DNA of 64,000 bases, from NCBI RefSeq assembly GCF_034421375.1, contig NZ_CP139779.1, forward strand, positions 1,674,001 through 1,738,000, read 5' to 3'. The translations under genes and the position numbers were made by a program. Numbering within the stretch: position 1 is the first letter of the stretch; every line of letters starts with the position of its first letter. The DNA is from Microbacterium invictum. Its GTDB lineage: Bacteria > Actinomycetota > Actinomycetes > Actinomycetales > Microbacteriaceae. Below, in pieces: positions 36,178-44,870 of this stretch. The notes below the pieces were generated by a model. It was not told the origin of the DNA and did not search any database. It worked only from the letters and a program-made list of their open reading frames with translations.

Positions 36178-36771
36178 ATGTCTCAGCGCCCCCGTTCCCT
36201 CACCGTCATCGCCGGGGCTGCTCTGGCTCTCGCCCTCCTCGCGGGCTGCGCGCCCGAGCCCGCGCCGTCGCCGACGTCGACGGCGACGCAGAGCGAGTCG
36301 CCCAGCGAATCGCCCAGCGAATCCGCGAGCGCGTCGCCGAGTGCATCTGCGACGTCCACGGCGTCGATCCCCACCGAGTGCGACGAGCTGGGAAGCGAGG
36401 CGTCACGCCAGGAGATGGTCGGCGACATGACCCTGCAGAGCGACGGTCAGGGCTTCGTGCGTCCCGCCCCGGACGGTGCGACGCTCGTGCTCGGCTGCGA
36501 CTGGATCGTCGGCGACGCCACGGGCCTGCTCGTCCTGATCAGCACGGCGACCCCCGAGGCGGTCACGGCCGCGATCGCGACGCTTCCGGAGGAGGGATAC
36601 ACCTGCCAGGTCTCCGACGACTTCGGCGCCCAGTTCTGCGAGCTGCCCGGCGCTGGCCCCGACACCGAGGAGATCGTCGTCGCCCGCGACGACGTCTGGA
36701 TCTACTACGCGCCGGTGAACCGCAACGGGCGCGCCTTCCTCTCCGACATCGCGTCGCAGATCTTCGGCTGA
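36178..36771 (+). CDS. Small secreted lipoprotein, function unknown
   Basis: 197 residues. MSQRPRS, a hydrophobic core and the lipobox LLAGC (Cys23) mark a lipoprotein. A Ser/Pro/Glu/Thr-rich flexible linker (about 26-60) follows, then a compact domain with four Cys residues (including CDEL, LGCDW, YTCQV and FCELPG) that can form two disulphides. AGGAG precedes ATG 36178. I know no function; similar Cys-rich lipoproteins are common in Microbacteriaceae. It lies alone between divergent rsmD and recG. Confidence 0.8.
   Translation: MSQRPRSLTVIAGAALALALLAGCAPEPAPSPTSTATQSESPSESPSESASASPSASATSTASIPTECDELGSEASRQEMVGDMTLQSDGQGFVRPAPDGATLVLGCDWIVGDATGLLVLISTATPEAVTAAIATLPEEGYTCQVSDDFGAQFCELPGAGPDTEEIVVARDDVWIYYAPVNRNGRAFLSDIASQIFG
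36298..36321 (+). repeat. Two-copy 12-bp tandem repeat in the lipoprotein linker
   Basis: TCGCCCAGCGAA occurs twice in tandem, encoding Ser-Pro-Ser-Glu units. Linker length could change by slippage in steps of four residues without a frameshift. Confidence 0.8.
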
Positions 36772-36811
36772 GCCGATCGTCCGAGGGGAGGTCGCTGTCG
36801 GCGACCCTCCC

Positions 36812-36817
36812 TACACT
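36812..36817 (+). promoter_or_regulatory. -10 element TACACT of recG (leaderless)
   Basis: TACACT ends exactly 6 bases before ATG 36824. Confidence 0.55.
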
Positions 36818-36823
36818 CGAGGT

Positions 36824-39028
36824 ATGTCGTCCGTCACCCTCGATTCGCGGCTGGACGCGACCGTGGGCGGGAAGACGGCGAAACTGTTCGATCGCGCCTT
36901 CGGCATGCGCACGGTCGAACACCTCCTCTCGCACTATCCGCGGCGCTACGCCCGGCGGGGGGAGCTGACGCCCATCGCGTCGCTGCCCCTCGGTGAGCCG
37001 GTGACGATCGTCGCGGAAGTGCAGAGCGTCGCCGATCGCCCGATGCGCAATCGGCGCGGATCCCTCGTCGAGGCGCGCATCAGCGACGGCAACGGCACGC
37101 TGACGCTGACGTTCTTCAACCAGAAGTGGCGACTGGGTGACCTCACGCCGGGCCGCCGCGGCATCTTCGCCGGGAAGGTCAGCGAGTATCGCGGTCATTT
37201 CCAGCTCGCCCATCCCGTGTACGAGCTCTTCGACGACGAGGCGACGGCGCGGATGACCGCGGAGGCGACCGCCAACCTGCCGATCCCGATCTACCCGGCC
37301 ACCGCGACCGTGCCGAGCTTCCTCGTCGCCAAGACGGTCGGCGTCGTTCTGGACGTGCTGGGGCCGGTCGAGGACCCCCTGCCCGAGGCGCTGCGGCAGG
37401 CGCACCGGCTCTTGGACGCGCGAGCCGCGCTCGAGCGCATCCACCGACCCGACTTCCTCGAGCAGGTCGACGCCGCGCGCGAGACCCTCCGGATGCAGGA
37501 GGCGTTCGTCCTCCAGGCGGCGCTGTTCCAGCAGCGGCAGTTCGTCCGGGCGATGTCGGCGACGCCACGACCGCCGGGTGACCTGCTGGAGCGCTTCGAC
37601 GCCGCGCTCCCGTTCGCCTTGACCGCCGACCAAGACTCGGCGGGGGAGCAGATCGGCCGCGACCTCGAGGGCGGGTGGCCGATGAACCGTCTGGTGCAGG
37701 GGGAGGTGGGTTCCGGAAAGACCCTCGTCGCGCTGCGCGCAATGCTGCAGGTGGCGCAGTCCGGCGGCCAGTCGGCGCTCATCGCGCCCACCGAGGTGCT
37801 GGCCGCGCAGCACGTCCGATCGATCGCGCGCATGCTCGGACCCGTCCTCGCCCCCGAGCTCATGCCGACGCTTCTGACCGGTCAGCTGCCCGCCGCGATC
37901 CGCCGCAAGGCCGCGCTGCGCGCCGCCTCCGGTCAGGCCCGCATCATCGTCGGCACCCACGCCCTGCTCAGCGAGACGACGACGTTCGCCGACCTGGGAT
38001 TGGTCGTCATCGACGAGCAGCACCGCTTCGGCGTCGAGCAGCGCGAGGCCCTCCGCGCCAAAGGCACGGCGCCGCACGTGCTCGTCCTCACCGCCACACC
38101 GATCCCGCGCACCGTGGCCATGACGGTGTTCGGCGACCTCGACGTCTCCACGATCCGGTCGATGCCGGCCGGGCGTGCGGGCATCACCACACACGTCGCC
38201 CCCCTCGCCGAGCGCCCGGCGTGGTTCGGGCGGGTGTGGGAGCGCGTCGCCGAAGAGGTCGCGCAGGGGAGGCAGGCGTTCGTCGTCACGGCGGCGATCG
38301 ACGCGGACGCCGACATCATCGACGACGAGGCACCGGTCGCAGACGGGGGCGACGACGCCCCCGCAGAAGGCGAGAACGCGGCACCCCGCGCGGTCGTAAG
38401 AGGTTCGGGGCGCACCCACTGGGGCGTCGTGCAGGTCGTGGAGCTCCTCGCCCGACACCCCGCCTACGCGGACATCCGGGTCGCGATGGTGCACGGCAAG
38501 CTGCCCTCGGACCAGAAGGACGAGATCATGCAGTCGTTCGCCCGCGGTGAGATCGACGTGCTCGTGGCCACGACGGTCGTGGAGGTCGGCGTCGACGTCG
38601 CGAACGCCTCGACGATGGTGATCCTCGAGGCCGACCGGTTCGGGGTGTCGCAGCTGCATCAGCTGCGAGGTCGGGTCGGGCGCGGCGGTGTGCCCGGTCT
38701 GTGTCTGCTCGTGACCGAGGCCGAGCACGGCTCGCTCGCCCGCCAGCGCGTCGAGGCCGTCGCCGCCACCCTCGACGGCTTCGAACTCGCCGAGGTCGAT
38801 CTCGAGCTGCGGGGAGAGGGCGATGTGCTCGGCGACCTGCAATCCGGGGCGCGGTCGTCGCTGCGCCTCCTGCGGGTGGCCCGGGACGCCGACCTGATCT
38901 CCGCCGCGCGCCGCGCCGCCGAGACGGTGATCTCGGACGACCCCGCCCTGCTGCGGCATCCGGCTCTGGCTCAGGCGATCGAGCGGCGCATCGGTAACGT
39001 CGAACGCGCCGCGTTGGCACGCACCTGA
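36824..39028 (+). CDS. recG: ATP-dependent DNA helicase RecG
   Basis: Branch-migrating helicase that regresses stalled replication forks. 734 residues: the wedge OB-fold domain (about 50-160, SRRYARRG-like start, LTLTFFNQKW), then two helicase lobes with Walker A GEVGSGKT, the DExH box VIDEQHRFGVEQR, TATPIPRT (motif III), and motifs V-VI in TTVVEVGVDVANAS and QLRGRVGRGG. An acidic low-complexity insert (about 491-527, DADIIDDEAPVADGGDDAP and on) interrupts the second lobe and seems lineage-specific. Leaderless start. Confidence 0.96.
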   Translation: MSSVTLDSRLDATVGGKTAKLFDRAFGMRTVEHLLSHYPRRYARRGELTPIASLPLGEPVTIVAEVQSVADRPMRNRRGSLVEARISDGNGTLTLTFFNQKWRLGDLTPGRRGIFAGKVSEYRGHFQLAHPVYELFDDEATARMTAEATANLPIPIYPATATVPSFLVAKTVGVVLDVLGPVEDPLPEALRQAHRLLDARAALERIHRPDFLEQVDAARETLRMQEAFVLQAALFQQRQFVRAMSATPRPPGDLLERFDAALPFALTADQDSAGEQIGRDLEGGWPMNRLVQGEVGSGKTLVALRAMLQVAQSGGQSALIAPTEVLAAQHVRSIARMLGPVLAPELMPTLLTGQLPAAIRRKAALRAASGQARIIVGTHALLSETTTFADLGLVVIDEQHRFGVEQREALRAKGTAPHVLVLTATPIPRTVAMTVFGDLDVSTIRSMPAGRAGITTHVAPLAERPAWFGRVWERVAEEVAQGRQAFVVTAAIDADADIIDDEAPVADGGDDAPAEGENAAPRAVVRGSGRTHWGVVQVVELLARHPAYADIRVAMVHGKLPSDQKDEIMQSFARGEIDVLVATTVVEVGVDVANASTMVILEADRFGVSQLHQLRGRVGRGGVPGLCLLVTEAEHGSLARQRVEAVAATLDGFELAEVDLELRGEGDVLGDLQSGARSSLRLLRVARDADLISAARRAAETVISDDPALLRHPALAQAIERRIGNVERAALART

Positions 39029-39074
39029 GGCGACGTCCCGGCTCGCGCACGCCAGGGAGGCGGCGGCCCGTCGA

Positions 39075-39080
39075 TAGGGT
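39075..39080 (+). promoter_or_regulatory. -10 element TAGGGT of coaD (leaderless)
   Basis: TAGGGT ends exactly 6 bases before ATG 39087. Confidence 0.55.
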
Positions 39081-39086
39081 GGTCGC

Positions 39087-39584
39087 ATGAACAGCAGGAT
39101 CGCCGTCGTCCCCGGATCGTTCGACCCGCCGACGCTCGGGCACCTCGATGTCATCCGCCGTGCGGCGCGTCTGTACGAGCAGCTGCACGTCCTCGTCGTT
39201 CACAACCCCGACAAGGAGGCGATGCTCCCGATCGCGCAACGCCTGTCGCTTCTGGAGCAGTCGGTCGCCGAGAGTGACATCGACAGCGATGTGGTCATCG
39301 CCTCGTGGAGCATGGGACTGCTGGTGGACTACGCCGCCGACGTCGACGCCGGCGTGCTTGTCAAGGGCATCCGTTCGCAGATCGATGTCGCCTACGAGAC
39401 CCCGATGGCCATCGTGAACCGGCACCTCGCCCATGTCGAGACGGTCTTCCTCCTTCCCGATCCCGCGCATGCCATGGTCTCGAGCTCGCTCGTCCGCCAG
39501 GTGGCGGCGCTCGGCGGCGATGTGTCGCCGTTCGTCCCGCCCGCCGTCGCCCGCTTCCTGGTCGCCCACGATCTGTCCGGCTGA
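39087..39584 (+). CDS. coaD: Phosphopantetheine adenylyltransferase
   Basis: Transfers AMP to 4'-phosphopantetheine, the penultimate step of coenzyme A synthesis. 165 residues, the usual size. The nucleotidyltransferase motif is [15 protein letters not shown] (T/HxGH), with [12 protein letters not shown] in the middle and [18 protein letters not shown] (ISSTxxR-like) near the end. It is a soluble hexameric enzyme in the family. Leaderless start 58 bases after recG. Confidence 0.96.
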   Translation: MNSRIAVVPGSFDPPTLGHLDVIRRAARLYEQLHVLVVHNPDKEAMLPIAQRLSLLEQSVAESDIDSDVVIASWSMGLLVDYAADVDAGVLVKGIRSQIDVAYETPMAIVNRHLAHVETVFLLPDPAHAMVSSSLVRQVAALGGDVSPFVPPAVARFLVAHDLSG

Positions 39585-39605
39585 GCCGAGGTCCCGGCGG
39601 GCGGG

Positions 39606-39611
39606 TAACAT
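39606..39611 (+). promoter_or_regulatory. -10 element TAACAT of the DUF177 gene
   Basis: TAACAT ends 8 bases before GTG 39620, fitting a leaderless or nearly leaderless mRNA. Confidence 0.5.
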
Positions 39612-39619
39612 GGTCGCCC

Positions 39620-40210
39620 GTGACCAGACGGCTGAACGGACCCTTCGTCATCCCGGTGCGAGACATCGTCCGCCGACCCGGCGAGATGCGCGAGTTCCGG
39701 CTAGACCTGCGCGTGCCGGAGAAGTGGGGCGAGGGCCTCGTCTCCGTCCCTGAGTCGGAGTCCCTCGAACTGGACGTGCGGCTGGAGTCGGTCCACGAGG
39801 GCATCCTCGCTTCGGGGGAGGCGCATACGACGTTCTCCGGGGTGTGCGGGCGATGCCTCCGCGACATCGCCGAGGGCGTCGAAGTCGAGTTCCAGGAGCT
39901 TTTCGCGTATTCTGGGTCGGAGGAAACTGACTTCGAGGTTCAAGACGACCACGTGGATCTTGAAACTCTGGTCAGGGATGCGGTCGTCCTGTCGCTTCCC
40001 TTCCAACCGGTGTGTCAGCCGGATTGCCCCGGCCTCGATCCGGTCACGGGCGTCCGACGGACAGCAGACGCCGAACCGAACGCCGAGCCGATCGATCCAC
40101 GGTGGGCAGCGCTCCAGGACTACATCGACCACGACACGGTCAACGCCTCCGGGCAGCAGGATCGTGCCGAGAACCCAGCGCCCCGCGCTGAGAACACAGA
40201 GAAGAGCTAG
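39620..40210 (+). CDS. DUF177 (YceD-like) protein upstream of rpmF
   Basis: 196 residues. [15 protein letters not shown] is the start, [12 protein letters not shown] carries the paired Cys of the family, and [16 protein letters not shown] is the second conserved Cys motif. YceD proteins sit before rpmF in nearly all bacteria and are linked to large-subunit or 23S rRNA maturation, but the mechanism is not settled. GTG 39620 matches the -10 spacing and the family start. Two bases separate its stop from the rpmF ATG. Confidence 0.88.
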   Translation: MTRRLNGPFVIPVRDIVRRPGEMREFRLDLRVPEKWGEGLVSVPESESLELDVRLESVHEGILASGEAHTTFSGVCGRCLRDIAEGVEVEFQELFAYSGSEETDFEVQDDHVDLETLVRDAVVLSLPFQPVCQPDCPGLDPVTGVRRTADAEPNAEPIDPRWAALQDYIDHDTVNASGQQDRAENPAPRAENTEKS

Positions 40211-40212
40211 CC

Positions 40213-40422
40213 ATGGCAGGTAACCCCCCGAAGCGGAAGGTCTCCCGCTCCAACACCCGTTCGCGCCGCGCGCAGTGGAAGGCCGAGGCCCCCACGCTGG
40301 TCAAGACCATCGAGAACGGCAAGGTCGTCTACAGCCGTCCGCACCAGGCGAAGGTCGTCACCGACTCGCAGGGCACGGAACTGTTCCTGGAGTACAAGGG
40401 CCGCAAGGTCGCCGACGTCTGA
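40213..40422 (+). CDS. rpmF: 50S ribosomal protein L32 (bL32), Cys-free form
   Basis: 69 residues: [18 protein letters not shown] is the highly basic N-terminus and [12 protein letters not shown] the C-terminus. There are no Cys residues, so it lacks the zinc ribbon of C+ bL32. It is located between DUF177 and rnc, the usual housekeeping position. It is very likely co-translated with DUF177 (2-base gap). Confidence 0.95.
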   Translation: MAGNPPKRKVSRSNTRSRRAQWKAEAPTLVKTIENGKVVYSRPHQAKVVTDSQGTELFLEYKGRKVADV

Positions 40423-40441
40423 TCGGTTCCCCGCGCACTCG

Positions 40442-41173
40442 GTGACTCACCGTACCGACATCACTCCGGCGCACCCGCCGCTGGAGGCGCTGACACAGAA
40501 GCTCGGGGTCGAGATCGACCCCGAGCTTCTGCTGCTGGCGCTCACGCATCGCTCGTGGGCGTACGAGCACGGTGGCGTTCCGCACAACGAGCGTCTCGAG
40601 TTCCTCGGTGACGCCATCCTCGGTCAGGCCGTCACCGTCCGCCTCTACACCCGGCACCCCGAACTCGAAGAGGGTCAGCTGGCCAAACGCCGCGCGAGCG
40701 TGGTCTCGACCGTCGCGCTGGCCGAGGTCGCACGTCGGATCGGTCTGGGCGAGCACGTCCTGCTCGGTCGCGGCGAGGAGCTCACCGGCGGACGGCAGAA
40801 GGACTCGATCCTCGCCGATGCGACCGAGGCCGTCATCGGTGCCACGTACCTCTCCGCCGGTCCGGATGCCGCAACAGCGCTCGTTCTCCGGCTGGTCGAA
40901 CCGCTGCTCGCCGATCCCGAGCGCTACGGAGCAGCCGTCGACCCGAAGACGAGCCTTCAGGAACTCGCCGCTCGCCGCGGATTTCCTCCGCCCGTCTACG
41001 AGATCTCGGCGACCGGACCCGACCATGACCGCGTCTTCACCGCGCGCGTGAGGGTCGGGCACGCCGAGACCCGGGGCACGGGGACGAGCAAGAAGCACGC
41101 CGAGATGGCGGCTGCGCTGCTGGCGTGGCGCGAGCTGTCGGCACCGAGCGGTGCTCCCGGCGTCGATGCCTGA
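40442..41173 (+). CDS. rnc: Ribonuclease III
   Basis: Cleaves double-stranded RNA in rRNA and mRNA processing. 243 residues: the RNase III domain has NERLEFLGDAILG (metal and catalytic acidic residues), KDSILADATEAVIGA and PKTSLQELAARRG; the C-terminal dsRNA-binding domain starts near residue 170 and ends GTSKKHAEMAAALLAWREL. The GTG 40442 start has no Shine-Dalgarno. The last 8 bases overlap the mutM start. Confidence 0.95.
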   Translation: MTHRTDITPAHPPLEALTQKLGVEIDPELLLLALTHRSWAYEHGGVPHNERLEFLGDAILGQAVTVRLYTRHPELEEGQLAKRRASVVSTVALAEVARRIGLGEHVLLGRGEELTGGRQKDSILADATEAVIGATYLSAGPDAATALVLRLVEPLLADPERYGAAVDPKTSLQELAARRGFPPPVYEISATGPDHDRVFTARVRVGHAETRGTGTSKKHAEMAAALLAWRELSAPSGAPGVDA

Positions 41174-42086
41174 GCTGCCGGAGGTCGAGGTCGTCCGCCG
41201 CGGCCTGGATCCGGCCATGAGCGGATCCGTCATCGAGAGTGTGCTCGTGCACGACCCCCGGGCTCTCACGCGGCATGGAGGCGGTCCCGCGGACTTCGAA
41301 GCGGTCCTCGCGGGTCGGCGCGTCCTGGCGGCCGTTCGGCGAGGGAAGTTCCTGTGGTTCCCCCTCGACGGCACCGACAAGGCGCTCGTCGGTCACCTGG
41401 GCATGAGCGGGCAGATGCTGCTGCGCTCCCCGGGGGCGCCGGCCGAACGACACGAGCGGGTGCGGCTCGAACTGCGTCACCCCGATCACGGCGAGCTTGT
41501 CGTCGTCTTCGCGGATCAGCGCACCTTCGGATCCCTCGCGATCGATGAGCTCGGCCCCACGGTCGACGCCGCCCCCGGTGGTGCCGGATCCGAGCTCGCC
41601 CGCGTCCCGCGGCAGGTCGCACACATCGCGCGCGATCCCCTCGACCCGGCGTTCCGTGACCGGGCGTTCCGCGACATCCTCGGGCGGAAGAAGTCCGCGA
41701 TCAAGCGGGTGCTGCTCGATCAGACCGTCGTCAGCGGCATCGGGAACATCTACGCCGACGAGGCGCTGTGGGCCGCGCGCGTGCATCCCGAGACGCCCGC
41801 CCATGTGCTGTCCACCCGACGGGTGAACCGGCTGCTGGCGGAGGTCCGGTCGGTGCTCCAGAAGGCACTGGCCGAGGGCGGCACGAGCTTCGACGCCCAG
41901 TACGTCAATGTCAACGGTCAGGCGGGCTACTTCGCGCACTCGCTGAACGCGTACGGTCGCACCGGCGAACCGTGCCCCCGATGCGGCCGCCCGATCGTCC
42001 GCGTCTCGTTCACCAACCGCTCGAGCCACTTCTGTCCGAGGTGTCAGCCGCCCGCCTCCCTCACCTTCTTCCACGCTCCCGCGTAG
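41166..42086 (+). CDS. mutM: Formamidopyrimidine-DNA glycosylase
   Basis: Base-excision repair glycosylase that removes 8-oxoguanine and formamidopyrimidines. 306 residues starting MPELPEVE with the catalytic Pro2 and Glu3. GRRVLAAVRRGKF contains the conserved Lys, the helix-two-turn-helix includes SAIKRVLLDQTVVSGIGNIYADE, and the zinc finger PCPRCGRPIV with HFCPRCQ closes the protein. Start by overlap with rnc. The final 43 bases overlap the convergent GNAT gene. Confidence 0.96.
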   Translation: MPELPEVEVVRRGLDPAMSGSVIESVLVHDPRALTRHGGGPADFEAVLAGRRVLAAVRRGKFLWFPLDGTDKALVGHLGMSGQMLLRSPGAPAERHERVRLELRHPDHGELVVVFADQRTFGSLAIDELGPTVDAAPGGAGSELARVPRQVAHIARDPLDPAFRDRAFRDILGRKKSAIKRVLLDQTVVSGIGNIYADEALWAARVHPETPAHVLSTRRVNRLLAEVRSVLQKALAEGGTSFDAQYVNVNGQAGYFAHSLNAYGRTGEPCPRCGRPIVRVSFTNRSSHFCPRCQPPASLTFFHAPA

Positions 42087-43153
42087 CTGATCGGAACGAA
42101 GCCGATGGCCTCGTTGATGTCGAGCATGTGACGATTCTCCTCGGCGTTGAACGTGGCCACCCGCGGAGACTGCGGAACGAGGGTCCGCCATCGCAGGAGG
42201 TTCTCGCATTTGACCACAGTGCCGAGGCGCCGGCCGCGGTGCTCCCGCAGCACCAGCGTCCCGTACTGCTGCGTGGCGGCGGTGCGGTCGTCGCCGATGA
42301 CGAGCTCGTTGAACGCGACGATCTCACCCGTTGCGATGTGCTCTACGGCGACGAGCGAGACGAAGAGGTGCTGCGCGGCCAGTCGCTCGTCGCGGCGGCG
42401 GACCCGGTCGGCGTCCCAGGTCTCTTCTTCGACGACCATTCCGCCTGCGGGAGCGTCGGTCGACATCCGGGAGATGGCGTGCGCGAAGCTGTCGAGATAG
42501 CGCTCCGGTGTCGGAGGGCTCCACCCCACCACGCGGTAGCCCTCGCCCATGCGCTCGCGCGCGGCGGCGAGGAGCTGCTCGACGCGGTCGAACGATCCGG
42601 TGAGATCGAACGAACTCGTGCGCTCGACCTGCTCCAGCGAGAACCCTGCATCGGTGAGGAAACGGGTCTGCCGGTCGTCGGCGGGAATCCGCCCGCGGCC
42701 CGTCGCCGGCGCGATGCTCCTCGCGGGAGGGTCGGGGCGATGGAGCGTCCAGGTCTGGACGACCGTGCGACCGCGGCGCCACGCCTCGGCGCAGGCGGCC
42801 CCCAGGAGCGCGTCCTCGACGCCTTCGCCCCACCGCCCGGGGTCGACCATGAGGTCGAACTCCGCGCTGGTGGCATCCGGCTCGCGGGAGAACAGCATGC
42901 TCACCGCTCCGACGATCGCGCCGTTCGCGCGCGCGACGAATCCGACATGGAGCCAGTCGTCGTCGGCCTGCCAGAACCCCAGCGCCTCGGCCGGATCCCG
43001 GTCGAGGTCGCTGTGTCCGGTGTCATGACGGCAGACCTCATTGTCGAGGCGGACCATCGCCAGGAACGGCTGGGCGTCGGGGTCGTCGAGGGACCGCGGA
43101 ACCACCAGCGGTTCGATCACGAGATGGGTTTCCGGGGCGGATGGGGGGTTCAT
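42044..43153 (-). CDS. Double-GNAT acetyltransferase, second copy
   Basis: 369 residues containing two GNAT folds: one near 50-200 (GFVARANGAIVGAVSML, VDPGRWGEGVEDALLGAAC) and one near 230-369 (VAFNELVIGDDR, LVLREHRGRRLGTVVKCENL with the acetyl-CoA loop, then ENRHMLDINEAIGF). It is a close paralogue of the upstream gene, with which it shares an ATGA overlap. Two-domain GNATs include mycothiol synthase, but the sequence here is not MshD-like enough to call it that. Substrate unknown. The gene overlaps mutM on the other strand. Confidence 0.85.
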   Translation of the reverse strand: MNPPSAPETHLVIEPLVVPRSLDDPDAQPFLAMVRLDNEVCRHDTGHSDLDRDPAEALGFWQADDDWLHVGFVARANGAIVGAVSMLFSREPDATSAEFDLMVDPGRWGEGVEDALLGAACAEAWRRGRTVVQTWTLHRPDPPARSIAPATGRGRIPADDRQTRFLTDAGFSLEQVERTSSFDLTGSFDRVEQLLAAARERMGEGYRVVGWSPPTPERYLDSFAHAISRMSTDAPAGGMVVEEETWDADRVRRRDERLAAQHLFVSLVAVEHIATGEIVAFNELVIGDDRTAATQQYGTLVLREHRGRRLGTVVKCENLLRWRTLVPQSPRVATFNAEENRHMLDINEAIGFVPISYAGAWKKVREAGG

Positions 43154-44235
43154 GGCAGGACCTTCTTCCAGGCGCCGGAATAGGCGATGGGCCGGAAGCC
43201 GATCGCCTCGTTGATGTCGAGCATCGGACGGTTCTCCTCGGCGTTGTAGGTGATCACGCGCGGTGACGCCGGCGCGATCCCGCGCCACGACAGCAGGCCG
43301 GCGCACTTCACCAGCATCCCCAGTCGGTGTCCGCGGTGCGCCCGGAGGACGAGCGTGTCCTCCTGGTGAGAGGCCTCCGTGCGGTCCGCGCCGATGACGA
43401 GCTCGTTGAAGGCGCACAGCTCTCCGGTCGCGACGTGCTGCGCCGCCGTCACCTGGAGCAGGCGCCCGCTGTCGGTGTAGCGCGCATCGTGGAGGGCGAT
43501 GCGGTCGGCATCCCAGGTCTCCTCGTCGAACTCGAGGTCGGCGGCGGGAGCATCGGTCGACATCCGCGACTTCATCCAGGCGTAACCGTCGACCCACTCC
43601 GACGGTGTCGGGGCGAACCATTGCACGACGCGGTAGTCGGCTGCGGCCTGCTGGGCGTCGCGATGGAGAGCCTCGATCGTGTCGAAGGGCGCCTGCAGGT
43701 CGAGCGCGCTTGCTCGTTCGACCTGCTGGAGCGTGTACCCGTGACGGAGGTAGAACCTGGCAGCGTGGTCTTCGGGGATGTCGCCGAATCCGGTCGGTGC
43801 CGACAGGCGTGGCCCGGGGGCCTGCGGATGCTCGGCCCAGGACTGCAGGACGCTTCGGTCGTGCTCCCGCGCGATCTGCTCGATCAGCTGATAGGCGGCT
43901 GAGCCGATTCCGCGCCCCCAGACCTCGCGCAGCAGCTCGATCTGCCAGAAGGCCAGCGTCGATCCCTCCTCGTGGGGGAGATCGATGCCGCACCGGCCGA
44001 CGATCCGGCCCTCCTCTCGGACGGTCCAGATGAGCCTGGTCTCGTACGCGTCGGGCTGGTAGTGCGGGAGCAGCTCCGCTGCGGTGATGCGTTCGTCGTC
44101 GTGTCCGGAGATCTCCCGGTACACCTGGTTCCTCACCCGGGTCATCTCGATGAAGTCGGAAGCGTCGGAAGCGTCGATGCCGGACGGGATCGTGAGCGGC
44201 CGGAACTCGACGCCCGCCGGTGGGTGCATGTTCAT
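43150..44235 (-). CDS. Double-GNAT acetyltransferase, first copy
   Basis: 361 residues with the same two-GNAT layout. N-terminal domain: RIVGRCGIDLPHEEGS, ELLREVWGRGIGSAAYQL. C-terminal domain: CAFNELVIGADR, LVLRAHRGHRLGMLVKCAGL, ENRPMLDINEAIGF. The last ~100 residues are nearly the same as in the next gene, which argues for tandem duplication. ATG 44235 has AGGA about 7 bases upstream. It follows a small unknown ORF and a 33-codon ORF on the same strand, possibly as one operon. Confidence 0.85.
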   Translation of the reverse strand: MNMHPPAGVEFRPLTIPSGIDASDASDFIEMTRVRNQVYREISGHDDERITAAELLPHYQPDAYETRLIWTVREEGRIVGRCGIDLPHEEGSTLAFWQIELLREVWGRGIGSAAYQLIEQIAREHDRSVLQSWAEHPQAPGPRLSAPTGFGDIPEDHAARFYLRHGYTLQQVERASALDLQAPFDTIEALHRDAQQAAADYRVVQWFAPTPSEWVDGYAWMKSRMSTDAPAADLEFDEETWDADRIALHDARYTDSGRLLQVTAAQHVATGELCAFNELVIGADRTEASHQEDTLVLRAHRGHRLGMLVKCAGLLSWRGIAPASPRVITYNAEENRPMLDINEAIGFRPIAYSGAWKKVLP

Positions 44236-44285
44236 GAGGGTCCTTTCGGGGGTCCGGAGCCGTGCGGGACGGCCCCGGACCGGGG

Positions 44286-44558
44286 TCAGAGGCGAACGGT
44301 GCTGAGCGCGAGTTCGCGCCAGGCGGCATGTTCGCGGCGGGTACGGGCGAGCTCGGCTGCAGAGGCCGGCAGGTGCGACCGATCACGGGCAGCCGACCGA
44401 CGCTGCGACGCGCGCAGCAGCAGCCAGAGTCCGAGCCGCAGCTCCCAGCGCTCGAGGCGGGAGGGAGCGGCGGAGGGCTGGAAGGGGTCGACATCGGCGA
44501 GGAGCCGATGGCGTTGGTCGTGGTCGAGATCCAGGACGGAGACAAAGGGAGAGGACAT
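44286..44558 (-). CDS. 90-residue hypothetical protein before the GNAT pair
   Basis: Not recognised. From ATG 44558 the chain reads SSPFVSVLDLDHDQRHRLLADVDPF and continues with Arg/Leu-rich amphipathic helices (RLERWELRLGLWLLLRAS). Codon third positions are strongly G/C as in real genes of this window, which supports coding. No clear Shine-Dalgarno precedes the ATG. It is 50 bases before the first GNAT gene, same strand. Confidence 0.5.
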   Translation of the reverse strand: MSSPFVSVLDLDHDQRHRLLADVDPFQPSAAPSRLERWELRLGLWLLLRASQRRSAARDRSHLPASAAELARTRREHAAWRELALSTVRL

Positions 44559-44685
44559 GGATGTGGTCGCTTTCGAAGAGAACGGGGGAGCACGGGCGTG
44601 CAAAGGGAAGCCGCGAGCGGGATGTCGCGAGGGGACGCCGCGAGAGGGCGTCGGGCCGGGCGCCCGGAGGAGCGCTGATCCAGCC

Positions 44686-44722
44686 GACAGGTACAGACGG
44701 GTGCCCGGTGGGCACACCTGTC
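44686..44722 (-). promoter_or_regulatory. Hairpin after the 33-codon ORF
   Basis: GACAGGT pairs with ACCTGTC and GTGCCC with GGGCAC (loop GGT), with an 8-base bulge on one side. It begins 11 bases after the stop of the 33-codon ORF on the minus strand. No U-run is present. It may be an attenuator or partial terminator. Confidence 0.4.
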
Positions 44723-44733
44723 CCCTGTGTCGC

Positions 44734-44835
44734 TCAGGCGGTGGTGGGCGTGAGGGCGCCGGCGAATCCGGTCACCGACGGAAGGAACGGCGAGAATCGA
44801 CGCGCGGTTCGGCGCGGATCAATCATGTGCATCAT
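44734..44835 (-). CDS. 33-codon ORF with perfect Shine-Dalgarno
   Basis: Starts MMHMIDPRRTARRFSPF and ends LTPTTA. It stands out because its signals are the best in the window: AGGAGGT (44841-44847) five bases before ATG 44835, and the promoter TTGACG-18-TAGTGT. I recognise no family. It could be a small peptide in its own right or a leader peptide acting on the downstream hairpin and the 90-aa/GNAT genes. There is no run of a single amino acid codon such as those in Leu or Cys leaders. Confidence 0.55.
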   Translation of the reverse strand: MMHMIDPRRTARRFSPFLPSVTGFAGALTPTTA

Positions 44836-44870
44836 CGGTGACCTCCTTTCGACATCGGACGCGAGCAGTG

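Noticed and set aside
36563..39154. Very long open frame on the minus strand across recG and coaD (more than 850 codons)
   Set aside because: In DNA this rich in G and C, frames opposite real genes stay open by chance. The translation has no domain, is Arg/Gly/Asp-rich and lies exactly antisense to recG.
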